From: JBBSAT01 sp046351235
GTDB lineage: Bacteria > Myxococcota_A > Polyangia > Polyangiales > Sandaracinaceae
Reading direction: 5' to 3'
Length of the DNA: 64,000 nucleotides
Assembly: GCA_046351235.1 (NCBI GenBank)
Contig: JAXLYV010000001.1
Location: 1,488,001-1,552,000, forward strand
A program made the translations under genes and the position numbers. Position 1 is the first letter of the stretch. Each line of letters starts with the position of its first letter. The notes under the pieces were generated by a model. The model was not told the origin of the DNA, searched no databases, and saw only the letters and a program-made list of their open reading frames with translations. Shown one piece after another: positions 45,977 through 55,240 of this stretch.

Positions 45977-48900
45977 TCGAGGCCATCGCGCGCGCGTCGG
46001 TGAAGCAGCGCATCGCCGTGCTGGCGACGTGGGCCGTCCTCGCCGCCGTCGGGCTCGTCGTGGGCGCGCGCTTGCGCTTCGACGCGCTCCCCGACGTGAC
46101 GGGCACGCAGGTCGTCGTGATCACGACGGCGCCCGGCTACACGCCCGAGGAGGTCGAGCGCCTCGTCACGCGCCCCGTCGAGCTCGCGACCTCGGGCCTG
46201 CCCGGCCAGACCGATCAGCGCAGCATCTCGCGCTACGGCCTCTCCGCCGTCACGGTCGTCTTCGAGAACGACTACGACCTCGTGCGCGCGAGGCAGATGG
46301 TCAGCGAGCGCATCGCCCTCGCGGCCGGCAACCTCCCGCCCGGGGTCGATGCGCCCGAGCTCGGCCCGATGAGCGGCGGCCTCGGCGAGATCTACCAGTT
46401 CGCGGTGAGCTCCGACCGCCGCACGCCGGCCGAGCTCATGGAGCTGGTCGAGACGCGCATCGCGCCGCGCCTGCGGACCGTGCCCGGCATCGTGGAGGTG
46501 AACACGTGGGGCGGGGGCCGCCGCACGCTCGCCGTCGAAGGCGACCCCACGCGCATGGCGCGCCACCACGTGACCTTGCGGATGCTGCGCGACGCCACCG
46601 AGCGCGCCGTCGGGGCTGCGGCCGGCGCGAGCCTCGACGCGGGCGCGAGCCACGTGCTCCTGCGCGGGCTCTCGCTCCCGGTTCGTCCGGACGAGCTCGG
46701 CGGAGGCCTCGTCACCACCACGAGCGAGGGCATGCCCATCCGCATCAGCGACGTCGCCACGGTGCGGGTCGGGATGGAGCCGCGCATCGGCGCGGCGACC
46801 ACCGGCGGTCGCGGCGAGGTCGTCTACGCGATGGCCCAGATGCTCACCGGCGCGAACGCGCTCGAGGTGCTCGCCGGCGTGCACGGCGCGATGCCCCAGA
46901 TCCTCGCGAGCCTGCCGCCCGACGTCGTCGTGAACGAGACCTACGATCGCAGCGAGCTCGTGGGCGCGACGTTGCGCACGGTCGGGCGCAGCCTCCTCGA
47001 GGGAGGCATCCTCGTGGTGCTCGTGCTCTTCGCGATGCTCGGCAGCGGGCGCGCGGGCGCGCTCGTCGCCAGCGTGATCCCGCTCTCGATGCTCGGCGCG
47101 GTGATGGGCATGGTGGCGCTGGGCGTCCCGGGGAACCTCATGAGCCTCGGCGCGCTCGACTTCGGGCTGCTCGTCGACGGCGCGGTCGTGCTCGTGGAGA
47201 CCGTCTTCCACCGCTTCCACGAGGAGGCCCCCGCGCCGGGCACCGATCTGCCGACCCGCATCGCGGGCATCACGGCCTCGGTGGCGCGCCCGGTCTTCTA
47301 CTCGGTGCTGATCATCCTGCTCGTCTACGTCCCGATCCTCTCGCTCGAGGGCGTCGAGGGCACGATGTTCCGCCCGATGGCGCTCACGGTGGTGCTCGCG
47401 CTCGCGACCGCGCTCGTCTTGACGCTCACGTACGTGCCCGCCGCTGCGAGCTTCGTGCTGCGCCCGCGCGACGTGCCCGCGAAGACGCCCTGGCTTCCTC
47501 GCGTGCTCGAGCGCGGCTACGAGCCCGTCCTCGCGCTCGCCGTGCGCTGGCCACTCGTGCCGATCGCTCTCGCGGTCGCCGGGCTCGTGCTCGGCGGTGC
47601 TCTCTTCTTCCGCGCCGGGACCGAGTTCGTGCCGCAGCTCGACGAAGGCGACCTCGTCGTTCAGCCGAGCCGCCATCCCGACGTCTCGCTCGACGAGGCC
47701 ATCGCCCAGGCCGGGCGCGTGGAGCACGCGGCGATGACGGTGCCCGAGGTGCTCGGCGCCACGAGCCGCATCGGCAGCCCCACGGTCGCGACCGACACGA
47801 TGGGCATCGAGCAGTCGGACGTGTTCCTCCGCCTGCGCTCGCGCGACGAGTGGCGCGCCGGGCTCACCCACGAGGAGCTCGTGCGCGAGATCGACGCGGC
47901 CATCGCGCCCATCTCGCCCGGGGTCGATCTCGCGTACACGCAGCCCATCCAGATGCGCTTCAACGAGCTGCTCGGCGGCTCGACGAGCGACGTCGCGGTG
48001 AGCGTGTACGGCGACGACCTCGTCGAGCTGCGGTCGCTCGCCGAGCGGATGGCGCGCGTGCTCGAGAGCGTGCCGGGCGCCGAGGACGTGCGCATCACGT
48101 CGCCGCCCGGCGTGCCCGTGCTCGAGGTGCGACCGCGCGCGATCGACGACGCGCAGCTCGGGCTCGATGCGACGGACGTGCTCGACATCGTCCGCGCGCA
48201 GCGCGCGGGCCTCTTGGCCGGGACGACCTTCGACGGGCCGATTCGCGTCCCCGTCCGCGTCCACCTCGGCGCGCCACCGACGGCCTTCGAGGCGGCGCGC
48301 GCGCTCGTGCCGACGGCACGAGGCTCGCTCGTCCCGCTCTCGGCGCTCGCCGACGTGCGCCAGAGCGAGACGCCGGCGCTCGTGAGCCACCAGCAGGCCG
48401 CGCGACGCATCCTGATCGGCTTCAACGTGCGCGAGCGCGACCTCGGCTCGGTCGTGCAGGAGGCCGAGACCCGGATCGACGCCGAGGTCGCGCTGCCCCG
48501 CGGCTACCGCGTCGTGTGGGGTGGTCAGTACGAGAGCCTCGAGCGCGCGCGGGCGCGCCTCGCGTACGTGATCCCGGCGGTGCTCGTCTTGATCGTCGCG
48601 CTCCTCGTGCGCGTGCTCGAGCGCGCGCGCTCGACGCTCCTCGTCTCGCTGAACGTGCCCTTCGCGGCCGTCGGTGGGATGATCGCGCTCGCGATGCGCG
48701 GCATGCCGATCTCCATCTCTGCCGCGGTCGGTTTCATCGCGCTGTCCGGCATCGCGGTGCTGAACGGGGTCGTCCTCGTGGCGCGCATCCACACCGAGGA
48801 GGAGCGCGGCCTCGCTCCCGCGGCGGCGGCCCTCTCCGCTGCGCGCTCGCGCCTACGCCCGGTGCTGATGACGGCGCTCGTCGCCGGGCTCGGCTTCGTC

Positions 48901-49089
48901 CCGATGATGATGGCGCACGGCGTCGGCGCCGAGGTGCAGGCGCCGCTCGCCACGGTCGTGGTGGGCGGCCTGTTCACGAGCACGCTCCTCACGCTCGTCG
49001 TCCTGCCGACGCTCTACGGCAAGCTCGTCCCCGCGCGGGCGGCCACGGCCCTCGCGGCGCCCGCGCCGCTCGCCCCCGAGGAAGCGTGA
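45973..49089 (+). CDS. Heavy-metal-type RND efflux pump (CusA/CzcA family)
   Basis: A 1038-residue inner-membrane proton antiporter, the expected length for HME-RND pumps. It starts MIEAIARASVKQRIAVLATW like CusA/CzcA. The TM4 motif is DFGLLVDGAVVLVE with the proton-relay acidic residues of the heavy-metal family. Further signatures are LPDVTGTQVVVITTAPGYTPEEV, GTEFVPQLDEGDL and the C-terminal AVGFIALSGIAVLNGVVLV. Two periplasmic loop domains of about 300 residues are present. The exported cation is not readable from sequence alone. Start overlaps the adaptor stop (ATGA). Confidence 0.93.
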   Translation: MIEAIARASVKQRIAVLATWAVLAAVGLVVGARLRFDALPDVTGTQVVVITTAPGYTPEEVERLVTRPVELATSGLPGQTDQRSISRYGLSAVTVVFENDYDLVRARQMVSERIALAAGNLPPGVDAPELGPMSGGLGEIYQFAVSSDRRTPAELMELVETRIAPRLRTVPGIVEVNTWGGGRRTLAVEGDPTRMARHHVTLRMLRDATERAVGAAAGASLDAGASHVLLRGLSLPVRPDELGGGLVTTTSEGMPIRISDVATVRVGMEPRIGAATTGGRGEVVYAMAQMLTGANALEVLAGVHGAMPQILASLPPDVVVNETYDRSELVGATLRTVGRSLLEGGILVVLVLFAMLGSGRAGALVASVIPLSMLGAVMGMVALGVPGNLMSLGALDFGLLVDGAVVLVETVFHRFHEEAPAPGTDLPTRIAGITASVARPVFYSVLIILLVYVPILSLEGVEGTMFRPMALTVVLALATALVLTLTYVPAAASFVLRPRDVPAKTPWLPRVLERGYEPVLALAVRWPLVPIALAVAGLVLGGALFFRAGTEFVPQLDEGDLVVQPSRHPDVSLDEAIAQAGRVEHAAMTVPEVLGATSRIGSPTVATDTMGIEQSDVFLRLRSRDEWRAGLTHEELVREIDAAIAPISPGVDLAYTQPIQMRFNELLGGSTSDVAVSVYGDDLVELRSLAERMARVLESVPGAEDVRITSPPGVPVLEVRPRAIDDAQLGLDATDVLDIVRAQRAGLLAGTTFDGPIRVPVRVHLGAPPTAFEAARALVPTARGSLVPLSALADVRQSETPALVSHQQAARRILIGFNVRERDLGSVVQEAETRIDAEVALPRGYRVVWGGQYESLERARARLAYVIPAVLVLIVALLVRVLERARSTLLVSLNVPFAAVGGMIALAMRGMPISISAAVGFIALSGIAVLNGVVLVARIHTEEERGLAPAAAALSAARSRLRPVLMTALVAGLGFVPMMMAHGVGAEVQAPLATVVVGGLFTSTLLTLVVLPTLYGKLVPARAATALAAPAPLAPEEA

Positions 49090-49096
49090 GGCCGCC

Positions 49097-49789
49097 GTGC
49101 GCCTCCTGATCGTGGAGGACGAGCAGCGCTTGGCGGCCACGCTCGTGCGGGGGCTGCGCGAGGAGGGCCACGTCGTCGATCACACGACGCGCCTCGAGGA
49201 CGCGCGCACGCAGCTCGAGGCGCTCCGCTACGACGTCGTGGTCCTCGACTGGATGCTGCCCGACGGCGACGGGCTCGAGCTCCTGCGCGCGCTGCGGCGC
49301 CAGGGCGATCGCACGCCCGTCCTGCTCCTCACCGCGCGCGCACGCACCGAAGAGAAGGTGACCGGCCTGCGCGCCGGCGCCGACGACTATCTCGCCAAGC
49401 CCTTCGACTTCGACGAGCTCTGCGCCCGCATCGAGGCGCTCCATCGCCGCAGCGAGGGCACGAGCCTCGATCGGAAGGTCGGCGACGTGACGCTCGACGG
49501 CCGCACGCGCGCGCTGCGGGTCGCGGAGGACGAGGTCGCGCTCACGGCGCGGGAGTACGCCCTGGCCTCGGCCCTCTTCGAGCGCGCCGGCGAGGTGCGG
49601 ACTCGGGCCGAGCTGCTCCGCGAGGTCTGGGGCTCGAGCTTCGAGGGCGATCCCAACGTGCTGGACGTCTACGTCGGCTACGTGCGGGGCAAGCTCGGCA
49701 AGCTCGCGGCGCCGGGGCGGCGCGTGCCGATCGTGCGCGCCGTGCGCGGCATCGGGTTCCGGCTCTTGATCGAGGCGGGGAGCGGATGA
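49097..49789 (+). CDS. OmpR/PhoB-family response regulator
   Basis: A 230-residue two-component regulator. The receiver domain has the acidic pair in LLIVEDEQ (Asp8), phospho-acceptor Asp51 (VVVLDWMLPDGDG) and Lys101 (LAKPF). The winged-helix DNA-binding domain (about residues 130-225) includes LTAREYALASALFERAGEVR, then DPNVLDVYVGYVRGKLG and VRAVRGIGFRL. The GTG start lies 7 bp after the pump gene and the stop overlaps the kinase start (ATGA). It most likely controls the operon through the CTCAGG boxes upstream of 43668. Confidence 0.93.
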   Translation: MRLLIVEDEQRLAATLVRGLREEGHVVDHTTRLEDARTQLEALRYDVVVLDWMLPDGDGLELLRALRRQGDRTPVLLLTARARTEEKVTGLRAGADDYLAKPFDFDELCARIEALHRRSEGTSLDRKVGDVTLDGRTRALRVAEDEVALTAREYALASALFERAGEVRTRAELLREVWGSSFEGDPNVLDVYVGYVRGKLGKLAAPGRRVPIVRAVRGIGFRLLIEAGSG

Positions 49790-51171
49790 GCCTGCGCGCG
49801 CAGCTCGTGCTCTTCGGCGCGCTCGTGCCCACGACGCTGCTCGTGCTGGCGGTGGTCGTGGCGGGCGCGCTCTTCGAGCGCTCCCTCGAGAGCGCGCTCG
49901 ACGAGGCCATCGCCACGCAGGCGGCCGTGGAGGCGGTCAGTCTCTTCGACGGGCCCGAGGGCCCCCGGCCGCACGTGCACCTCGGGGCCTCGCCGCTCGG
50001 CCCGAGCGTCGATGGCGTCGCCTCCGACATCGCCGTCTACGACCGAGCCGGCACGTGCGTCGTGGCCCACCCGCCCGCGCTGCGCGGCCCGCCCACCCTG
50101 CGGCCGGACGACGTCGGCACCGAGACACCCGGCCAGCCGGTGACGCGCACGCGCGACGGCCTCCGGTTCCGCGAGCTGTCTTTCGTCGTGCGCGCCCCGA
50201 GCGGCGAGCGCTACGCGGTCTGGCTCGGCCACGATCTGACCTCGCACCTCGCCACGCTGAGCGCGTTCCGACGGAGCGCGTTCCTCGCCGTGGCGCTCGT
50301 GGGGCTGCTCCTTCTCTCACTCCAGCTCTGGGCGACGGGGCGCCTGCACGCGCGTCTGGCAGCATTGCTCGCGCACGTCGGCCAGCTGCGCGAAGGGCGC
50401 CCGGTGCGCGTCGTGCCGGATGCCGGCGCGCGCGACGAGCTCTCGACACTCGAGACGGCGATCCTCGGCGCGGCGAACGAGGTGCACCGCGCGCGCACGA
50501 CGCAGGAGCGGCTCGTGGCCGACGCGGCCCACGAGCTGCGGACGCCGCTGGCGACGATGCGCGCCGCCATCGACGTGACCCTGCGGCGCGAGCGCTCGCC
50601 GGCCGAGCTCCGCGAGTCGCTCGAGGGGCTACGCGAAGAAGTCGTGCGCCTCTCGGCGCTCGCCACGACGCTGCTCGATCTCGCGGCCCTCCGCGCGCGC
50701 GATGCCGAGCGCCTGCCGCTCGACCTGATCGAGGTCGTACGACAAGCGGTGAGCGCCGCCGAGCCCCTGGCCCTCGCTCGCGAGATGGAGATCGCGCTCG
50801 AGGCCCCCGCGGAGTGCACGATGCGCGGCTCGCCCCGCGAGATCCGGCAGGCGCTCGACAACCTCCTCGCGAACGCGCTCGAGCACGGCCCGCCGCGCAC
50901 GCGCATCGACGTCGCGGTGCAGCGCGCGCCCGAGCGCGTGCGCATCGTCGTGCGCGATCGGGGGCCCGGCGTGCCCGAAGATGCGCGCGAAGCGATCTTC
51001 GAGCCCTTCCACCGTGCCCGCCCGCTCGACGCGGACGCGAGGCCCGGCGCCGGCCTCGGCCTCGCGATCGTCCGCGACGTGGCGCAGAGGCACGGCGGCC
51101 ACGCGTTCGTGGAGCGCCGCGAGGACGCGGGTGCCGCCATCGGCCTCGAGCTCGCGCTCGGCGATCGCTGA
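49786..51171 (+). CDS. Two-component sensor histidine kinase of the efflux operon
   Basis: A 461-residue membrane kinase. TM1 (about residues 6-30, LVLFGALVPTTLLVLAVVV) and TM2 (about 166-186, SAFLAVALVGLLLLSLQLW) enclose a periplasmic sensor of about 130 residues. HAMP-like region, then the H box DAAHELRTPLATMRAA (His near 248), N box LDNLLANALEHGPPRT, G1 VVRDRGPGVPEDARE and G2 GAGLGLAIVRDVAQRHGG. CusS-like position, at the end of an RND operon, suggests metal sensing; no metal ligand set was identified in the sensor. Confidence 0.92.
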   Translation: MSLRAQLVLFGALVPTTLLVLAVVVAGALFERSLESALDEAIATQAAVEAVSLFDGPEGPRPHVHLGASPLGPSVDGVASDIAVYDRAGTCVVAHPPALRGPPTLRPDDVGTETPGQPVTRTRDGLRFRELSFVVRAPSGERYAVWLGHDLTSHLATLSAFRRSAFLAVALVGLLLLSLQLWATGRLHARLAALLAHVGQLREGRPVRVVPDAGARDELSTLETAILGAANEVHRARTTQERLVADAAHELRTPLATMRAAIDVTLRRERSPAELRESLEGLREEVVRLSALATTLLDLAALRARDAERLPLDLIEVVRQAVSAAEPLALAREMEIALEAPAECTMRGSPREIRQALDNLLANALEHGPPRTRIDVAVQRAPERVRIVVRDRGPGVPEDAREAIFEPFHRARPLDADARPGAGLGLAIVRDVAQRHGGHAFVERREDAGAAIGLELALGDR

Positions 51172-51343
51172 CCCGCGCCGTCCTCGGATCGTAGCCCGCG
51201 GCCAGAGCCCGCCGGGCGCCGAGCTCTTCACGAACCGACGCGCCCGACTCCGGTGACGGCGAGCGTCGCACGAGGCGGCAGCTCGATCACGATGAGGCCA
51301 CGCGGGAGCCGGCGTGCGAGCACGGTCCTGTGGGCGTGTGCTC

Positions 51344-51868
51344 TCACGGCTGCCACATCACGACGCGCTCCTCGGGACGGGGCAGGCACGCGCGCTGTGC
51401 CTCGACCACCGCACGCATCTCGGCGCGCCATTCACGCTCCGGGACCACGCGGAAGCCGCGGCGCTCGTAGAACGGACGGTTCCAGGAGAGGTGCCCGTAC
51501 GTGTTGAGCCAGAGACCACCGTGCGAGCGCGCCCGCGCCCACGCGAGCGCATGGGCGACGAGGCGCGAGCCGTGCCCTCGCCCCATGGCGCTCCGCCGCA
51601 CCGAGAGCTGGTCGAGGTAGGGATCGCCATCGAGCGTGCCGAGCACGGCGACGCCGACGGGCACGCCGCCCTCGAGCGAGAACCACACGTCGCCCATGGC
51701 GAGCGCCCGAGACCAGCGCGCTTGCTCCGCGATCGCGAACGGATGATCCGCCGTGAGATCGATGACGAGCCCCTCGGTCGGGTAGTGCTGCAGAGCGTCG
51801 TCGTCGATCGAGGTGAGCGTGCCCATCTCCCCGAGGGACGCGACCCGGAGCAGCCCTTCGTCTCGCAT
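51344..51868 (-). CDS. GNAT-family N-acetyltransferase
   Basis: A 174-residue acetyltransferase. The acetyl-CoA motif A reads LDQLSVRRSAMGRGHGSRLVAHALAW (R-x-x-G-x-G present), followed by NRPFYERRGFRVVPE, the motif-B signature. N-terminal strands GDVWFSLEGGVPVGVAVLG complete the fold. The substrate is unknown. It stands alone: 172 bp from the convergent kinase gene and 165 bp from the cupin gene. Confidence 0.88.
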   Translation of the reverse strand: MRDEGLLRVASLGEMGTLTSIDDDALQHYPTEGLVIDLTADHPFAIAEQARWSRALAMGDVWFSLEGGVPVGVAVLGTLDGDPYLDQLSVRRSAMGRGHGSRLVAHALAWARARSHGGLWLNTYGHLSWNRPFYERRGFRVVPEREWRAEMRAVVEAQRACLPRPEERVVMWQP

Positions 51869-52033
51869 GACGTCGCCAATACGCGCGCGAAGGCTCGCGC
51901 GTTACGCGCCGTGCGCGGGAGGGTTACGTCGGATCAGAGCCCGCGGCCGAGGGCCCGCTGACGCAGCGAGCCGCCGCCGCGCTCGTCGGCACGAGGACGC
52001 GGACGGTCGGCGTTGCGCGCTCCGAAGGCGCCT

Positions 52034-52438
52034 TCAATCGAGAGGCTCGGCGAACGCCTGGCCCGGGGCGAGGCGTGCCGCACACAAGAAGACGAGCGCC
52101 TCGGAGTCGCTGCGGTTGCGCCAGACGAGATGAGGGATCTCGGCGAGATCCTCGTACGAGTCGCCTGCGCGGAGCGAGACGGTAGGCCGCCCCTCGTACT
52201 GCGATTCCGCCTCGCCTTGGAGCACGTAGCAGAGGCCCGCCACGGGATGCCGGTGAACCTGGGCCGCCACTCCGGGCGCGTACTCGATGCGCATCAACCG
52301 CAGCTCGTATCCGTCGGAGAGCCCGACTTGCTCGAGCGTGCGACGACGGACGCCCTCTCCGCCCGCGGGCGACGTGCTCACGGCCGCGCATCCCGACACG
52401 AGCAGCGCGCACGCCACTATCCATGGGGAGGAGGTCAC
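52034..52438 (-). CDS. Cupin-domain lipoprotein
   Basis: A 134-residue predicted lipoprotein: VTSSPWIVACALLVSGC, Cys17. The cupin barrel shows motif 1 VHRHPVAGLCYVLQGEAES (metal-type His pair and Glu) and motif 2 GDSYEDLAEIPHLVWRN. The metal set is close to that of small metal-binding cupins. The GTG start at 52438 overlaps the stop of the SMP-30-like gene (GTGA), so the two are co-translated and may act on one substrate outside the cytoplasm. Confidence 0.82.
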   Translation of the reverse strand: MTSSPWIVACALLVSGCAAVSTSPAGGEGVRRRTLEQVGLSDGYELRLMRIEYAPGVAAQVHRHPVAGLCYVLQGEAESQYEGRPTVSLRAGDSYEDLAEIPHLVWRNRSDSEALVFLCAARLAPGQAFAEPLD

Positions 52439-53550
52439 GGGCCCGACCGCCTCTCGTCCGCCACCGGCAGCGCGAGCGATGCGACCCGCGCATGCCGGTC
52501 GTCCACGCGTCCGATCTCGACGATGGTGGCGATTTCGCTCCACGGGCCCACGGCCCGGCCCGCCGAGCCCAGCAGCACGTCGAGCTGGCTGTGGATCGCA
52601 TACACGCGATTCCCGCGCAGCGCCGACGTCGTCGGGTACACGCTGCCGAGATCGACGCGGCCGATCTCCCCCGCCGCAGCGAACCCATCGGTGCTTCGCA
52701 GCACGACCGCGGCGTCGGTCGCCGCGGCAGGGACGCGGTTGGCCACGACCACCAAGTCTCGTTCGCCGACGAGCATCAGCCCATCCGCGCCAGGAAGCGG
52801 CGCGTCGAGAGTCACCTCGCTGACGCGGGTCGGATTCTCGATCGGCACTCGATAGAGAGCTCCGCGCGTCTTGTCGACCACCAACAAGTATCCGTCCGGG
52901 TGCACGACGAGGCCGTTCAGGTGGACGCCCTCCCCTTCGAACCGGGGATCTCGAACGAAGACCTCTGCGTCCCCGTCGGGGCCGACGCGATAGATCACGG
53001 GTGCGAACGAGTCGGTCACGTACGCGGTGCCGTCGGGACCGAGCGCGATCCCGTTCGGCAGATGCGGCCCGGGAAAGAGCGGGGCGAGATCGACGTATCG
53101 CATCGACGCGCCGGTACTTGCGTCGTAGGCCGCGACCACGGCGAGCGCGCGGGCGCCGCCCGCGCTCGGCCGCGTGCTCACGCCGGCGTCGGCGCTGACC
53201 ACCCAGATCCATCCACGGTCCGGGTCGATCGCCATGCCGAGCACCGAGCAGAGGCGCGGGTCGTCGACCAGCGGCGACACACTTCCGTCGCGCGCGACCT
53301 CGAGCACCCGTCCCTCACGCATCGAGCCGACCAAGAAGCCTTCGCCGTCCGGGCTCGCCACGAGCGTCTCGGGGAAGAGGTCGGCTTGCTCGAGCACCAC
53401 GACCGAGGGCCAGTCGTCGCCGGGCGATGCGGGGAGCCCCGATGCGCGGGGTGTCGAGCGCGCACCGCGAGGCGCACACGCGAGCGCGACGACGCCGCTC
53501 GCTGCGAGCGCCAGGACGGGCACGGTAGGGAACGATCGTTTCGGCGGCAT
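52435..53550 (-). CDS. SMP-30/gluconolactonase-like beta-propeller lipoprotein
   Basis: A 371-residue predicted lipoprotein (signal ending VVALAC, Cys25). The body is a six-bladed SMP-30/strictosidine-synthase-like propeller: LVASPDGEGFLVGSMREGRV, LGMAIDPDRGWIWVVSAD, PNGIALGPDGTAYVTDS, HLNGLVVHPDGYLLVVDK and DGLMLVGERDLVVVAN. The metal-binding Glu/Asn/Asp positions look plausible (PNGIA, DG). An enzymatic lactonase role is possible, unproven. The ATG at 53550 has GAGGAG 7 bases upstream. It is followed by the coupled cupin gene. Confidence 0.82.
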   Translation of the reverse strand: MPPKRSFPTVPVLALAASGVVALACAPRGARSTPRASGLPASPGDDWPSVVVLEQADLFPETLVASPDGEGFLVGSMREGRVLEVARDGSVSPLVDDPRLCSVLGMAIDPDRGWIWVVSADAGVSTRPSAGGARALAVVAAYDASTGASMRYVDLAPLFPGPHLPNGIALGPDGTAYVTDSFAPVIYRVGPDGDAEVFVRDPRFEGEGVHLNGLVVHPDGYLLVVDKTRGALYRVPIENPTRVSEVTLDAPLPGADGLMLVGERDLVVVANRVPAAATDAAVVLRSTDGFAAAGEIGRVDLGSVYPTTSALRGNRVYAIHSQLDVLLGSAGRAVGPWSEIATIVEIGRVDDRHARVASLALPVADERRSGP

Positions 53551-53666
53551 GACGTGACTCCTCTTCGATGAGCGCGGGACGCAGGACGATCGGCGCGCGC
53601 CACGTCCGGCGACCGCCGGCCCGACGGCCACGGTCGCGTCCCCGAGGCGCAGCACACGTGACGACG

Positions 53667-54800
53667 TCAGTCGCCGGCGAGCAGCCGACGCTCGAGGAAC
53701 GCCCGCTCCTCGTGGGCGTGACGCAGGTCCTGCTCGAGCACGATCCGTGTCGGCTCGAGCTCCGGGGTCACCGCGAGCTGCGCCTCGAGCTCGTGCGCGT
53801 GCCGGTCGAGCCAGAGCGCACGGTCACTCATGGCCGCGAGAGCGTCTGGTCGGAGGCCGGGCGTCGCGCCCGAGCTCTCCAAGTGGACGTACGCAGTCGA
53901 GATCGCAACCACGACGCACGCCATCGACAGGCGCGCCCCCCGAGCGATCGGGCGCCAGGCCGCGGCCGGCCTCTGCGTCAGGCGGCGCACGCGTCGCAGA
54001 ACCAAGCTCCCGCCACCCACGGTCGGAAACAGCGCGACGGGCGCGTGCCGTGCGGCGCGCTCCGCCACGCGCACGATCGCACCTGCGAGTGTGCGACGGC
54101 TCGCGCACCGCACGGCGCGCTCGTCGCTGCAGATCTCGGCGCTCGCCCGCAGCCTCGTCGCCACGAAGCGAGCGGCCGGCTGTAGCCAGAGCACCGTCTC
54201 GATGAAGCGCGTGAGCGGAAACCAGAGGCCATCTCGGCGCTCGAGATGCGCCAGCTCGTGCGCGAGCACCGCGCTCAGCTCACGGCGATCGAGCCCCGCC
54301 AGGTCGTCGAGCCGTACGCAGATGTCGCGGCTCCCGAAGGCGCACGCACCGCGAACGTGGGCAGAGCACGTGAGCCGCACCGAGCCTGCCGAGAATCGCC
54401 GCTGCGCGCGAGAGAGAGCGTCGAGCACGCGCCGATCGCGAACGGGGGTGCGCGAGCGGAGTGCCCGATGCGCGAGCGCCGCCTCCATCCCCACGCGCAG
54501 CGCACCGATCGCCATGCTCCCCAGCACGACCCACTGCGCCGCGCTCACCCACGCGGAGGGATCGCCGACCCCTCCCGTTCGCGCGGGGATCACGATCGCG
54601 GGCGCGGCGTCTCCACGATGGCCGAGCACCGATGCGAGCAGGGTCGTGCCGACGGGACCGACGAGCGCGAGACGCCAGAGCGCATCGCCCGTCGACGTCG
54701 CGTCGGGACGCCAGGCGACGAACGCTGCGGCCAGCGCCGCAAAGGCGCCCGCGTGCACACAGTACGTGAGCCACGCCTCGACGACGTCGACGGCGCTCAC
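53667..54800 (-). CDS. M56 family (BlaR1/MecR1-like) membrane metallopeptidase
   Basis: A 377-residue membrane peptidase. Several hydrophobic segments (about residues 8-28, 40-58, 85-105, 290-310) surround a cytosolic-face zinc site HELAHLERRD (HExxH, near 181) with a downstream Glu in SAEICSDERAV. In BlaR1-type systems this domain destroys the BlaI repressor after signal. The penicillin-binding sensor domain of BlaR1 is absent; the short C-terminal tail is helical instead, so the stimulus is unlikely to be a beta-lactam. The GTG start overlaps the blaI-like stop (GTGA). Confidence 0.88.
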   Translation of the reverse strand: MSAVDVVEAWLTYCVHAGAFAALAAAFVAWRPDATSTGDALWRLALVGPVGTTLLASVLGHRGDAAPAIVIPARTGGVGDPSAWVSAAQWVVLGSMAIGALRVGMEAALAHRALRSRTPVRDRRVLDALSRAQRRFSAGSVRLTCSAHVRGACAFGSRDICVRLDDLAGLDRRELSAVLAHELAHLERRDGLWFPLTRFIETVLWLQPAARFVATRLRASAEICSDERAVRCASRRTLAGAIVRVAERAARHAPVALFPTVGGGSLVLRRVRRLTQRPAAAWRPIARGARLSMACVVVAISTAYVHLESSGATPGLRPDALAAMSDRALWLDRHAHELEAQLAVTPELEPTRIVLEQDLRHAHEERAFLERRLLAGD

Positions 54801-55171
54801 TTCTCGGCCTCGTCGAGCAGGCGCCGGAGCTCGGCAATCTCGGCTGCGTCCAGCGTGTCGGAGCTGAGCAGCTGGGCCGTCAGCGCGGCCACACTTCCCC
54901 CGAAGAACCCTCGGAGAACACGGCGCACCATTCCCTGCGCGGCGGTGTCGCGGCTCACCGCGGCCCGATAGACGTGGTGCCGTCCCGAGCGGTGGACCTC
55001 GACCCACCCCTGGGCCGAGAGCCGCTGCAAGAGCGTCGCGACGGTGGACTTCGCCAATCGGACCCCGTCCGCCTCGAGCCACGCCGCGACATCCGCGACC
55101 TTGGCCTCGCCCAACGCCCAGAGGGCGCGAAGCACCGAGAGTTGGAGCTCCGTCAGCGACGACTCACTCAT
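54797..55171 (-). CDS. BlaI/MecI-family transcriptional repressor
   Basis: A 124-residue winged-helix repressor: LTELQLSVLRALWALGEAKV, VRLAKSTVATLLQRLSAQGW and VEVHRSGRHHVYRAAVSRD are the family's DNA-binding core. The dimer part follows (SSDTLDAAEIAELRRLL). It should be cleaved or released by the coupled M56 protein. The ATG at 55171 is chosen over a GTG at 55177 because the -10 hexamer overlaps the latter. Two CTACA-N2-TGTAG-type operators lie at its own promoter, indicating autoregulation. Confidence 0.92.
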   Translation of the reverse strand: MSESSLTELQLSVLRALWALGEAKVADVAAWLEADGVRLAKSTVATLLQRLSAQGWVEVHRSGRHHVYRAAVSRDTAAQGMVRRVLRGFFGGSVAALTAQLLSSDTLDAAEIAELRRLLDEAEK

Positions 55172-55173
55172 AG

Positions 55174-55185
55174 CCACAACTGTAG
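55174..55185 (-). promoter_or_regulatory. BlaI-type operator 1 overlapping the -10
   Basis: CCACA-AC-TGTAG, an inverted repeat with one mismatch. It covers the -10 hexamer TACAGT (minus strand, 55179-55184), which ends 7 bases before the ATG at 55171. Matches the TACA/TGTA core of BlaI/MecI operators. Confidence 0.75.
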
Positions 55186-55200
55186 CTCTGCGCGCGCGGA

Positions 55201-55206
55201 CGTCAA
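55201..55206 (-). promoter_or_regulatory. -35 TTGACG of the blaI-like operon
   Basis: TTGACG on the minus strand, 16 bases from the -10 TACAGT (55179-55184). The transcript should start at the ATG. Confidence 0.65.
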
Positions 55207-55218
55207 CTACAAGTGTAG
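55207..55218 (-). promoter_or_regulatory. BlaI-type operator 2 upstream of the -35
   Basis: Perfect palindrome CTACA-AG-TGTAG directly next to the -35; its centre is 33 bp, about three helical turns, from operator 1. Confidence 0.8.
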
Positions 55219-55240
55219 CTGCTGCTGGCCTGAGGCGCGC

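Noticed and set aside
53667..55171. Beta-lactam resistance locus
   Set aside because: BlaI and M56 proteins are present, but there is no penicillin-binding sensor domain and no beta-lactamase gene nearby.
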